Positions 40,401-50,800 of a stretch of DNA of 64,000 nucleotides are shown here, in pieces. Position 1 is the first letter of the stretch. Each line of letters opens with the position of its first letter. The position numbers and the translations under genes are program-made. This DNA is from Deuterostichococcus epilithicus (taxonomy: Eukaryota; Chlorophyta; Trebouxiophyceae; Prasiolales; Stichococcaceae): assembly GCA_033439295.1 (NCBI GenBank), contig JAVTLE010000001.1:930001-994000 (forward strand). Direction: 5' to 3'. The notes under the pieces are model-generated. The model had not been told where the DNA came from and searched no databases. It saw only the letters and a list, made by a program, of their open reading frames with translations.

Positions 40401-40633
40401 CGCAGCACTTGTCCGCATGCGGCAACACATTGGCCTTGCTGTTGGCCATGTGGAGTGCCGGTCGGTCGCTGATGCATTCTGCTCAATGTCTGCAGGCAGT
40501 GCACGAGCTGTACGACGTGACCGAAGGTGCCGCCTGGGACGGAGAGGAACTGAGGTCCAGCAGGATCGTGGTCATTGGCTGCCGCCTGAACCAGACAGAA
40601 CTAGAACAAAGCTTGCAGCAATGTGTCGCATGA
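37487..40633 (+). CDS. ZNG1: CobW-domain G3E GTPase, zinc metallochaperone (ZNG1/CBWD type)
   Basis: Starts at ATG 37487 (MDSCSDSDDAPLAVPL). Walker A is split by an intron: VTLITG joined to FLGAGKSTLVRHIL (37607/37766). Then AVIVNEFGEELGIERAIV, LELANGCLCCSMKGAL with the CxCC metal motif (about 38250), FDYILIETSG, DGIVTVADARHLPRQL (about 38640), a Gly/Ser-rich linker, DVVLLNK then VDLEDEAGL (about 38830/39173), and the CobW C-terminal region LRQWVEGLLWDRQPAD (about 40190) and VHELYDVTEG (40499) to TGA 40631-40633. Motifs match eukaryotic ZNG1, a GTPase that delivers zinc to clients such as methionine aminopeptidase. The 3' exons of the C-terminal domain between 39340 and 40190 are only partly placed. 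Confidence 0.9.
37608..37765 (+). other. Non-canonical GC-AG intron inside the Walker A motif
   Basis: The exon ends ATCACAG and the intron begins gcaagc, the consensus for GC donors; the acceptor is ctcag. Joining at this point restores TGFLGAGKST, and no GT donor nearby does so. Confidence 0.8.
38899..39021. repeat. Identical tandem duplication, 62-bp unit, in a ZNG1 intron
   Basis: CACAGTGGCTGGTCGCTGCG starts at 38899 and again at 38961. The two units are the same through CCGCCGCAGC and differ only at the trailing base. Each unit ends in a potential acceptor (gccgcag), so a tandem pair of acceptors exists. Confidence 0.95.
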
Positions 40634-40720
40634 CTGGACAGCAGATAGGCAACAATAGGCTGTGACTCAAACGCTTGCACAAGGTCTTGACCAATGAAGC
40701 AACAAGCATGCTCGGGCAAC

Positions 40721-40725
40721 AAAAA
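40721..40725 (-). terminator. RNA polymerase III terminator of tRNA-Thr
   Basis: A run of five T on the minus strand begins two bases after the tRNA discriminator base, as expected for Pol III termination. Confidence 0.85.
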
Positions 40726-40726
40726 C

Positions 40727-40845
40727 TGCCCCCACTGTGGATCGAACACAGGACCTTACCCTGATTCTTGCCTACAGACCGGTGCTGAGTCGGCTGGAGA
40801 AGCTGGAAGTACGAAGGGCACGCACTACCACTGTGCTATAGGGGC
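40727..40845 (-). tRNA. trnT-CGU: tRNA-Thr (anticodon CGU), intron-containing
   Basis: Minus strand. Acceptor GCCCCTA (40845-40839) pairs with TGGGGGC (40734-40728), discriminator A at 40727. D arm GCAC-AGTGGTA-GTGC. Anticodon stem TGCCC pairs with GGGTA; loop TTCGTA then A gives anticodon CGT (threonine). T arm CTGTG-TTCGATC-CACAG contains the B box. Without the intron the molecule is 72 nt. The insertion of about 47 nt starts one base 3' of the anticodon, the standard nuclear tRNA intron position. No CCA is encoded, as expected for a nuclear gene. Confidence 0.93.
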
Positions 40846-41693
40846 ACATGTGTCCGTCCGGGCCTGGTTGGTGGTTAGATACATGGCGCACCACATTTCT
40901 ACCGCCGCCTGAGACATACAAACTTCGAAATTGGACGGCAGTTGGGGTGTTCTATGTCATCAAGCAGCACCAGGACGTGGCAGGCGTCGTCTTTGGCGAT
41001 TGCAGACGTGATGCCCATCAACAGCGGCGCAGCCAGCGAGCCAGCTCGGCAATCAGCAGTAGCTCAATGAGTGCCCCACACGAAACTGGGAGGCAGGCGG
41101 AAGGTAGGTAATGACCTCGCTCGAGCTCCGATCTGACTCGAAACCGCAGTTGCCAGCAATGTGCAACGGCATCAACGCGCTCGCCTTGAACCCGAACCCA
41201 CAACCCCCCATGCCGCGAAAGAACAGGGTACGTCCATGATGCGCCGCTGGCGCCGAACGGTAATTTCATCGACTCGCATCATGGGCACCAAGCGCCGGGT
41301 TCCCTACTCCTGCGCACGGCGACTCATCGGGGCCCTTTTGACTCCTTGCCTGCCCTCGATCTTCCTCATCCGCAGACTCACACCACGCCACCTTTGGGCG
41401 GCACGCTGTCAGCCGACGCGAAGTCGCGGCGCACGTGCCACACCTGAGGGAACAACTTGTGGCGGCAGCATCAAGTTTTTTCAATTGAACACTTTCATGC
41501 GGCACTAGTCCAACCTCAATGGAGCGGATGACGAGGTCCATTGCACGGCGCAGCAGTGCTTATTGCTGACAGGCGGCCTGCGGGCGGTCAAGCGCTGCGA
41601 CATGCAGCCATGCGACCAGCAGCGGCCACGGGCCCGAACGAGGTAGGAGAGGAGTTATGGGTGCCCTAAACAGGCCAAGCGGCTGGTGAAACC
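40846..41693. other. Intergenic region (tRNA-Thr / SDR 3' end)
   Basis: About 850 bp. Contains the tRNA 5' flank and the 3' UTR of the dehydrogenase. Open frames on both strands (for example 41161-41508) lack any recognisable motif. Confidence 0.5.
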
Positions 41694-44370
41694 CTAAACC
41701 GTAAAACTGCCCACCTTTTCCATGAAGTCCTGCACCGCCGCCAGCGTCTTGGCGCCGGTCAGGTCGGAGTACTTGTGTGCCACCAGCCGCTTGGCCTGCT
41801 TGGTGGTGATGTTGCGCAGGTGGTGCGGCGGCTCGTCGCCCGTCAGGACGTTCTTGATGACCTCTGCCACCTGCAGGTGGGGGGACGTGCATCGAGCACC
41901 ACAGACGGCCTCGGGCCCTGGGCGGTGGCAGCACCTCCATCTGGCCTCGTGGCTGTCACTGCCTGAACCCAAGCGCGCTGCAGGAAGCACGCCCAAGAGA
42001 GCGCAGATGCAGGTGGCAGCTGCGCCTGACTCGCATCAACCACAGATGTGCCTCACTCACATGGACTCCGCAGATGAAGGAACGCAGCATCACAGTATAT
42101 ATGTTCTGGTGATATGCAGACAGCGGTCCATTCTCCATCGTTGTGGTCTGACCGGTGCGGCCGACTTGAAGTAGCTGAGGCTCTGTTCCAGAAGATTTCA
42201 TTCGTTCACCTCCTCGGGGCGCTGCGCGCCGTGCTCCGGCTGCATGCTCTCCGCAAAGTGTGGCCAGAAGACCTTCAGCATGGCCGTGTACTGGTCGTCG
42301 TACTCCTCGAACTGTGCCCAGATAGACAAAGGGCATCACAAACCAGCGCTCACTGCACAAAACACTGTCACCTCCTGTGGCCTGCGCCCCGCGCAGGCTG
42401 GCGGCATGTTGCAAAAAGTCCAAGAATTACGCCCTGGCACTGTCCAATATAGATCAATCCGGCAGCAGCTGACACCTGCTGCATGTCAGCCGGCAGCAGC
42501 AGCAGCCCACAGCCTTTAAGGCGGCGGCGGCAGCAGGCTCCATTTCATCACCAGCATATCACAGCCTTCATCGAAACCCCACCAGCTCCTTGACGGTCAT
42601 GGACATGGACTTGGAGAGGCGCGTCGCGACGGCGCCCGGCTCGATGAGGCTGACATCCACGCCCAGCTGTGGCAACGTCAGCGCCATCGCCTCGGTCAGG
42701 CCCTCCACCGCAAACTTGGTGGCACAGTACGCGTCTGCAACAGCAAGGATTTTCTATCAGGAGCGACTGACGGCGGAGGGATGCGCCCGACAGGAGAGTG
42801 TCACATGCTACCGGCATTGTCCAGTGAGCAGCCTCGGACTAGTGGTATCGCTTCTGGTGCTAGTGTTGATGCGGGGGCAGTGTTCCAGAGAGGATGTGCA
42901 AAATGCATGGTCCACAGGCGCAGACGGGGCAGAGTCAGCGGCGGCGGCGGCGGCGCTCTGCGTCCCTGCGCACAGCTGGTGGCGCGGAGGTCAACGTGAA
43001 GCGTACGCGCTTTGGCTGCGAACCTGCGAAGGGCAGACCAACGAGGCCGGCGGTGCTGGACACGTTGATCAGGTGAGGCCGGCGCGGCGCGATGCCCGCC
43101 GCGCAGTCCCGCATGTACGGCAGCGCCATCTTGGTGCACCGAGCCACCCCGAAGTAGTTCACCTGCGGTCGGCGGCAAGACCTGCATTGGTGAGGACCTA
43201 CTGATGGCATGAGCGAGGTGTGCAGCCCCGGGCGCGGCGCCTCTCAGTGGCGGCACGGGTGTGGCATGCATGGGAGTGGCAGCGCGCTGTTCCGCATCTG
43301 CTGCAGGACTGAGTGGGTGGGCGCAGCGCCAGTCAGACACCACACAGCTGTGTGCGGCGCCAGGCAAATGTCGGGCACCTCGAAGGCCTTTGGTGCCATT
43401 CCTCGGACAGCTGCTCGATGGGGCCCATGGGGAATATTCCGGCATCGTTGATGAGCACGTGCAGGCCGCCCTCCGAGTTGGCGATCTGCAGCTGGTCGCT
43501 TCAGGTCGACCTCACTTGTTCAAAGCAAAGTCCACAGCAAAGTCAGTACTGACGGATGTGCGGGCTGCTGGCCTCTTGATTTTTCTGCCCGCCTTCCGGC
43601 CAGCGGAACACGTCTGGAATAGAGCACAGCTGAGGCCTCTGGTGCAATGCAGTCTTGGGTGACAAGTCTGGCTGTGGAGCCTGCAATTGCTGCAAAGCTC
43701 GTGCATGCGTCAGACATGACGTACCATGCTAAGGTCTGGCCGTTGAGGTGATAGCGCAGGACGAGCCCAAGCCTTGCGCTGTGCTGGAGCGTGCTTGCTG
43801 CGTGAGGCATGGGGATAGAACGCACCCCTGGCACAACTACTTCCACATCTTCGGATTTGGAAACGTCCATGACTTCTGGGCGGATGTCAGGCGCCTCCGC
43901 ATGAAGCGAATCCAGAGCTTCCAGGTTCACATCTGTCGCCACCACCTGATAGCATAGCATACAAAGCAGGCGTCGAGCAAAATGTGTTTTGAGGTGTGCT
44001 TCAAATGACGCCACACCCACGCCCGGCGGGGTGTGCGGCGTGTATCTGCATGTTGCCCCAAGGTCGCCACACTGCAAATGATGTGCAGACCGTTAAATGT
44101 GCCTAGTGGAGCTGAGAAGACGTGTAAACCTGTGCATCCTTCGTGTGCGGTTGCCAAGGCATGGTGGATGCTGCAAAATTGTTGGGATGGTGCTGGCTGT
44201 CCTGCCGCACCGCATCATCGGCAGCTGCTGATCTCATAGCTTCTACCTATGAGGCTGTCATAGCCAGCAGTGGCGAGTACCTTAAACAGGTCGGTTGCCT
44301 TGCTGAGTGTCAGCGCAGTTGCCCTGCCGATGCCGGAGCCAGCTCCGGTGACGATAGCTATCCTCCGCAT
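41694..44370 (-). CDS. Short-chain dehydrogenase/reductase (classical SDR)
   Basis: Starts at ATG 44370. The cofactor motif TGAGSGIG is at about 44340, followed by VVATDVNLEALDSLH (about 43950), where the Asp after the second strand suggests NAD(H) preference. LINDAG (about 43450) replaces the usual NNAG. Then VNYFGVARCTKMAL (about 43160), the catalytic INVSS serine (about 43070), YCATK (catalytic Tyr and Lys, about 42730) and LIEPGAV (about 42660). Beyond the core, PEEVNE-VAEVIKNVLTG (about 42210/41860) and MEKVGSFTV end at TAG 41694-41696. Substrate cannot be told; the fold is shared with 17-beta-hydroxysteroid and retinol-type dehydrogenases. An apparent 2-nt frame disturbance lies near 43385-43400. 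Confidence 0.85.
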
Positions 44371-44803
44371 GCTGGTTTCCCGGCGGAGTTTGCACGGTAT
44401 TATGAGGTACAAACGAGCTTGCTGAAGCCTCGAGGTAGTGCAAGATTCTGTGGCAATCGCAAGTGCATCTGAGCTTGAATGGTTTCTGACTGTGTGTCGG
44501 AGTTTGCAAACTGACAAGTCAGAGAGACCTGCGATGGAGGGTTTTACATGGGAGTAGGATGGATCCCGCCAGCATAACTACAGGACGATCGCTCTGGAGT
44601 GCTGTAGATGATGGATCACATCCTACAATGTTGCTGGAGCTCCGATTGCCGGTCACATGGACGGAATCCAAGCAATGAATCAAGCCATTTGTGTGACCCT
44701 GCCGTGATGTGCGCCCTGCTGCCACAGTCGCTGCAACTGTTGGTCAATGACACCCGTCGGCCACAGTCTCCCTTGCGGCCACACACATGCGCCTGTCTGC
44801 CGC
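44371..44803. other. Intergenic region (SDR 5' / HDAC 3')
   Basis: 433 bp holding the SDR promoter and HDAC 3' UTR. A minus-strand TGTAA (44544-44548), about 256 nt after the HDAC stop, is a possible poly(A) signal. No gene seen. Confidence 0.5.
44544..44548 (-). terminator. Possible TGTAA polyadenylation signal of HDAC
   Basis: TGTAA on the minus strand 256 nt downstream of the HDAC stop codon; supported by motif and position only. Confidence 0.3.
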
Positions 44804-47800
44804 TTATGCCGGCGGCGCCTCACCGTTCGCGGCGCCGGCTGCACCGCCGGAAGCTGCCTCGGCCTCCAGCCGCGCATTTAGTGCCACATAGTCCACGGCA
44901 GCGCCTGCACACGAGGGGCGACGCCTCCCTCAGGCTGCGTCATGCGATGACTTGCTGTGATGGTGAGTGGATCCTGAGCTGAGACATTCCATCAAGGATG
45001 CCCTGTCAGGGGTTTTGGCCAATATTAGGTGAAAGATTTGTGCACAGCTGCCCGGCCTGCCAATTTGCATCGGGGCATTGCACCTTGGTCCTGATGGATC
45101 GATTGGGTTTTGCAAACCGTCCTGAACACCGAATGCTCTTGACATCGTGACAGTTCACAGGCGGCAGCAGCAGTCGCACCTCCCCTCCTCCGCCGCTTGC
45201 TGGAAGGCTCGCCAGTGTCCAAAGCGGCTGCTGCGGCGTCTGCTGCGGCGGCTACCTCCTGTGCCGGTGCCGCTGCACCCACGGCCGGGGCAGACGCGGC
45301 GGCACCGCCCTCTGATGCAGGCGCGGCAGCGGCGGCGGCGGCGGGCAGCTGCGATGCGGCGGCCGCCGCAGCGGCCCACTGCCTCGCCTCAGCGGCCGCG
45401 GCACGCTCCTTCTCCTTTGCCCGCTCGCACTGCAAACCAATTCAAAACGGCCAGTGGGCATGTGATATGATGTGGCGTGAATGGCCAGGGCGAGATGAAG
45501 GAGGGCCATCAGCAGCAGTGTGCCGGCGCGCGATGCAAGGCATCCTTCGCCAGGAGCTACGCAGTCTCGGGCATGCGCTAGGGGTCGAAAATACGACTTG
45601 GAAATTGACGATTGCAACAGGCGAAGTCCCGTCTTAGTCCCCATAGCTGCAGCATCAGGAGCCTGGGCAAGGCCGGGAGGGGGATCATCGAGACCCCGCC
45701 AGAGGCTCAACTCGCAAGACAACAACATGCGAAGCCAGCAGACGGAGTGGCGGGGGCAAACCCTGAACCCTAAACCCACCCGCGCGTCGGCAGGGTGCCA
45801 CGCCTGGGAGTGGCACGCGGACAGCGCCCGGACATGTGCCGCGACCGATCGCGCAAAGGCGCTGACCGGGCCGCCCTGGATGCGGTACCCGCCCTCCAGC
45901 GCACTCACCACCCGCCCGTGGCAGCACCTGTGGCGCGCGGTGCGGGGGCCTGTGAATTGCCGCCTTTAGTCACATGCGAGCGCACCCGCGTGACGCTGCC
46001 GCCCTGCTGCATGACGCAGGCCGCTTCCATCAGGTTGCAACTGAGTCCCAGGCCGCCCAGGGACTGCAGGACCGTGCAGCCCTTGCGCATGTCTGTGCGT
46101 GATTGCGCATCATCTCTTTTGCCGGTGTGTCCCCAAGCGGCAGATATATCATGTAGCAGAGCAGGCGGGTCCGTCACCAAGCCGTGCATATGCAACTGCA
46201 CGTACACAATTGCAAACGCAAACGCCAAATGCACCAGGTCCTCTGTCACTTATCAAGCACCGCTGCTGCGCCGGCAGCGGCCGCACCTGTTGGCGACCTG
46301 CACGATCTGGTCGGTCACCCACTCGTACTCCTTCTCCGCAATGCCGATGTAGCGGAAGTTGAGGTCGTCCTTGCGGTGCGCGTCGAAGCCGGCCGAGATG
46401 AAGATGATGTCGGGGCGGAAGCGCACCAGCGCCGGCAGGATCTGCATAGGGGTATTGAAGGAACCTTGAATACCCCTAATCTCACGGAGCGGGGCACTGC
46501 ATGCGTCATGGGCGGGTTCTCAACATTGCCCTGCAGCCGCAGGGGGACCCGGACGCCAGCCAGTCAATCGTCGCAAGAACAGCCAGGGTCCAGTGGGTCT
46601 GGAGCGTCAACAGGATGGGAGCTCGGCTGTGCTCGACCCACGTGGGGTAACATGCAGCCAGCACAGGTGTGCACCTTGTCCCGCCAGGCTCGGCGCCACA
46701 GTGCCACCTGGCCGCCAGGCCCGGGCACGCCGACATTGATGATGCGCGGGCCAACGGCGGGCGCCGCCTCGCCGCCGCCCCGGCTGAACTCGCCCTCTGG
46801 GTCCTCCTCCACAGCCTCCGGGTCATCTGCAGGGAGATTTACAACAAAGGTCCTTAGTTTGAGGGATGACACGCCTCGCCGCTGCCGCCCCTGCTGAAGA
46901 CTCACCCTCCGAGTCCTCCGCCACAGCCTCCGGGTCAATTGCAGGGGTTGGAGCAGCTTCATAACCTAGTGTCCTATAGAACGCCTCGCCGCCGCGCCGC
47001 TGCTGATCTCGCGCTCCTGGTCCCTCACAGCCTCCGGGTCATCTGCAGGGGAAATGACATTCTCGCGCTCCTGGTCCTTCACAGCCTCCAGGTCATCTGG
47101 AGGGGAGTTGACATGCAAATTCTGCGGAAGGATGGCAGAACATGTAATCAGGGAATGAGCAGAGCCCCGGAGCTACATTGCTGTGCTGGCAGCAAGGTCC
47201 TTCTTGCAAGGTCATTCAAGCGGAGATTTTCTCTCGGGCATGATGGATCGGCAGCTACTCTGGGGCAAGGCGTAAATATCCGAGATGCTCTGACAGCAGT
47301 CTGGCTGTGCATACGTACCATATTGCACACCAACACCTTCGATCCGAGGGGCATTCCCGGTCACCTGCAGGCGGGGAGGCCGCCGTGACTGAGGGCGGCG
47401 CTGCTGGTGCTGCGGCGACGGCAGCGGCGGCGGCGGCGGCCGGCGCCGCAGGCGCCCTCGAGTCGCAGGTCCCGCCCGAACCCGGGTAAACGAACGAATC
47501 CACCGACGGGTGCTTCGGGCCGTATCCCTGCACACTGAAGGAGCAAGAGAAGCCTGAACCCCTGAACGCGATGCCGGTGTTCACCTGCCTGCGTGCATGG
47601 TTGCAAGCGGCTGAGGAAGAGATTCTGGACGCGTCAGTGAGCACAGTGCGGCCACGCACACATGAACCATGCGTGTGACAAGTGTTGGTCTCCAGCACAC
47701 CGGCAGTTTTCCTAGGGACGGCTGCTAGGTCGGCTTCTGTTGCAGTGTGCCGATGGGTGAGCTCACTTCTCGATGTGCACAGCCGATCGAGCGCCTCAGG

Positions 47801-50800
47801 GACACTGGGGATTTAGGGTTTTGGCAGCACACAGGATGCTGTCACTGTCGTGCTCGTTCAGCCAGGGGCGCCACAGCGGCAAGAACTGCTCTGAGGTGCC
47901 AGACAAATGCAGATGTTCCGCAGTTTTCGAACTTTCTGGGTCTCAAGGTTTGATTAAGTTGCAGCGCACCTGGCAAACAGAATGTTGTCGGCGTCGTGCT
48001 CATCCAGCCAGGGTCGCCACAGCGGGAAGGACTGGACACCCTCCGAAAAGGGCGTCTTGAAGGCATGCCGCGCGACGCCCGGCATGACGCCGCCGACGCA
48101 CGCCTCGGTGCCGTTGCCGTGGTGCACATCAAAGTCCAGTATCGCCACCCGCCGGATCCCTGCAGCAGGGACGGAAACGGTGCCTTTCGGGGCGTGCTGC
48201 ACATGCGGGAGGGCGGCGGCGACAGCTGGAATTGGCATCAGCATGCCCACATGCCAACTGCTCGGGTACTGCTCAACTGCAGGTGCTTTTTGAATATGCG
48301 CCCCACATGTTGCAGGTGCCGTTTGCCGCGCGACAGGTCAAGCTGGTTCCCCTCCCTCTCCCACTGGTGGGATTAGGTACAGCCAGGTACGGGCGTGGAG
48401 CCCGGCGGCGCTGCGCTGACACCATGGCAACGTCCATCAGTCCGCCTAGCACGTCGCGCATGGCACCAGCCGTGTGCCTCTCAAGGCCTGCACCCTGGTG
48501 GCGGGACTAGGGGTTCTTGATGTCATTAATTAAATAACCCCAGCGGGGCACGGCGACGGCGCAGGTGGCGCCGAGGGCAATGTCGTTGCTCCGCCGCGCC
48601 ACGTCAGGCAGGGGTGGTGTCTCGTGCAGCCCACCCTGGTGGCGGTAGACATTGACGGCGTAGGCGGCCGCAATGGCGATGTTGTTGAGCAGGCAGAAGC
48701 CGTGGGACCCGTGCGGATCGTTGGCGCAGGTGACCACGCCCGTGGGCCCCGCATGGTGCCCCGGCGGCCGCACCGCGCAGAACGCGTTCCGCGCCTGAGC
48801 CGCAGGAGTGGACACGCTGAGGGCGCTCTCACAGCAGCAGCACCTTTTGACGCGCCGCAGCCCGCGTCGCCAGCGCAGGGCGGTGTTCCCGCAGCGTCAG
48901 TGGGTCGAGCGACATCCCAAGGTGCCGTCCGAAGCCGGTGCACACGTGGGCAGGACCCCAAGTGTCGGATCCCAGCGAGAAATTCCTGCGCTGCAGTGCG
49001 GAACTGGTTTGGTTCAGAAGGTTGCACCCTCAAAATCAATAAGACAAGGAGATGACCTTCCACGCACCTGTCCGGTCAGCACAGCGTCCACGGCGCGGCA
49101 GACGGAGCCGGCGGCAGCAAGCGCCGCGCCAAAGGTGCCCTGCGAGATGGCCGTGTCGCCGTCCAGGTGGCCGATGGCGCCCGGGCCGCTGTCCGGCAGC
49201 GCCGCGGCCATTGCCTGGGCGGAAGCAGAAACTCAGACTCCAGAGGCTGGTATCCCGCTGTCATCGTGGCCAGCACTGTGTGACACGCTTTCAGGCTGAC
49301 ATTCGAGTAGCTGTCGTGGCTCAACCCATAAACTTGATCGCAGGGCCGCCTGTCGGCCTGTCAACATGCACTAGGCACAGGAAATCACCTAGCAATGACA
49401 GCGACAACATATACGGACCACTGACAGAAGGTCCGAGGAGTGCAGCCCTCGCCGAGGGCCTGGAAACCACCAGCATGGCGACCGAGCAGCCTGTTCCTCA
49501 CCTGTAACATTCGTCATCAGCTGGCTTTGAGGCGCACCTGCAGCTTGCGGACGTAGGGCCAGTCGTGGACTCGCAGCACGTCTGCGAGCGCCGCGTGCTG
49601 GCTGCCCTCGTCCCACGCCAGGCCCCCAAACTCTGCTGTGTGCAGGATGCCGAAGCCTGCAGGCGGGGGGCGAGAGCCTCGGTCGGCCAACGCACCGGCG
49701 CAGCGCCTGGCACATGCTGCACTGGGTGCGTCGCAGTTAGTAAGCTGTAATGCCGCCGTATCACGGGTGTTGAGACTCGTTCGGACTTATGTCAGGACAC
49801 TTGCAGTCAGCAGCATGAATCTGCAGATGGGAGTGCAGCGCAACTGCAGCGAGTTCGACAGTTCGATTCTGCACCCGGGTCAGTCAGGACACGCAGGCGA
49901 TTGACGTTCTCCGGCGGCGGCGAGGGTCCTCCCCGCCGGATGGGCTCCGGTGCCGTGAGGTGCTGTCGGCACTCCGCGGGCGCAAACAAGCGAGTGCGCG
50001 TCAGCGGCGCCGGTGTTGGCGGGCCGTCCAGCGGCATCGCCTCCGGCGCCGCCGCGAGCGCCGCGGCCAGCTCCTGCCGAGGAGGTTGCAACGGACACTG
50101 GGTGACACAGGGTTTGCGACAGTAGCAGCGTGCCCAGCAGCTTGCGCAAGATTTCGATTAATCCATCACAGGTGCCCAGTGGGCTGCATGCGGCCGCGCA
50201 GCCGGTTGCGCCGCAGGCGCGCCACCTTCGAAGTTGTCTATCAGGCTCGGGTGCCATCCTGAACCGAAGGTGCACACCGAATTGAGACGCACCGTGTGGC
50301 CACGGCGGGCGGCCACGGTGGCTGGCGTCTGGTCCCGGCGGTCTTTGGTGGACACAGCGGCAGGCGCGGCATTGTGCAGCAGCGCCACGCAGCGCCAGCA
50401 GCCGGCCACCGCCGCGGCGTGCAGCGGCAGCTGCCCCACCTTGCTGACCACCCGCGCCGCGCGCTGCGGGTCGTCGCTGCCTGCACCGGGTGCAGGCACT
50501 GCTGCTGCAAAGCGCCTTCACGATGGCATGGCTGAGATCGGAGATCCAGGCTGCACCAGGCCCACACCATCAAGCAGCAGTCGTTGCCGCGCCCCCTGGC
50601 AGTGGGGCGACTCACAGGTGGCAGTCGCTCCGGTGCCTCTGACGGTAGCCGTGCCCCCGGCAGCCGAATGCCGCCTTGGAGCCTCCGACGTCCGACTCAG
50701 CGGGCAGCTCCGATACGGCAGCTCCCTCATGAACCCACTAAGCGCCCACAGGTTGTAGCCCTGCCAGCCGATGAAGCACGGCGCGCAGCTGTTGGAGAGC

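Noticed and set aside
41161-41508. Plus-strand frame of 115 codons between tRNA-Thr and SDR
   Set aside because: Contains no recognisable motif and lies where the SDR 3' UTR is expected.
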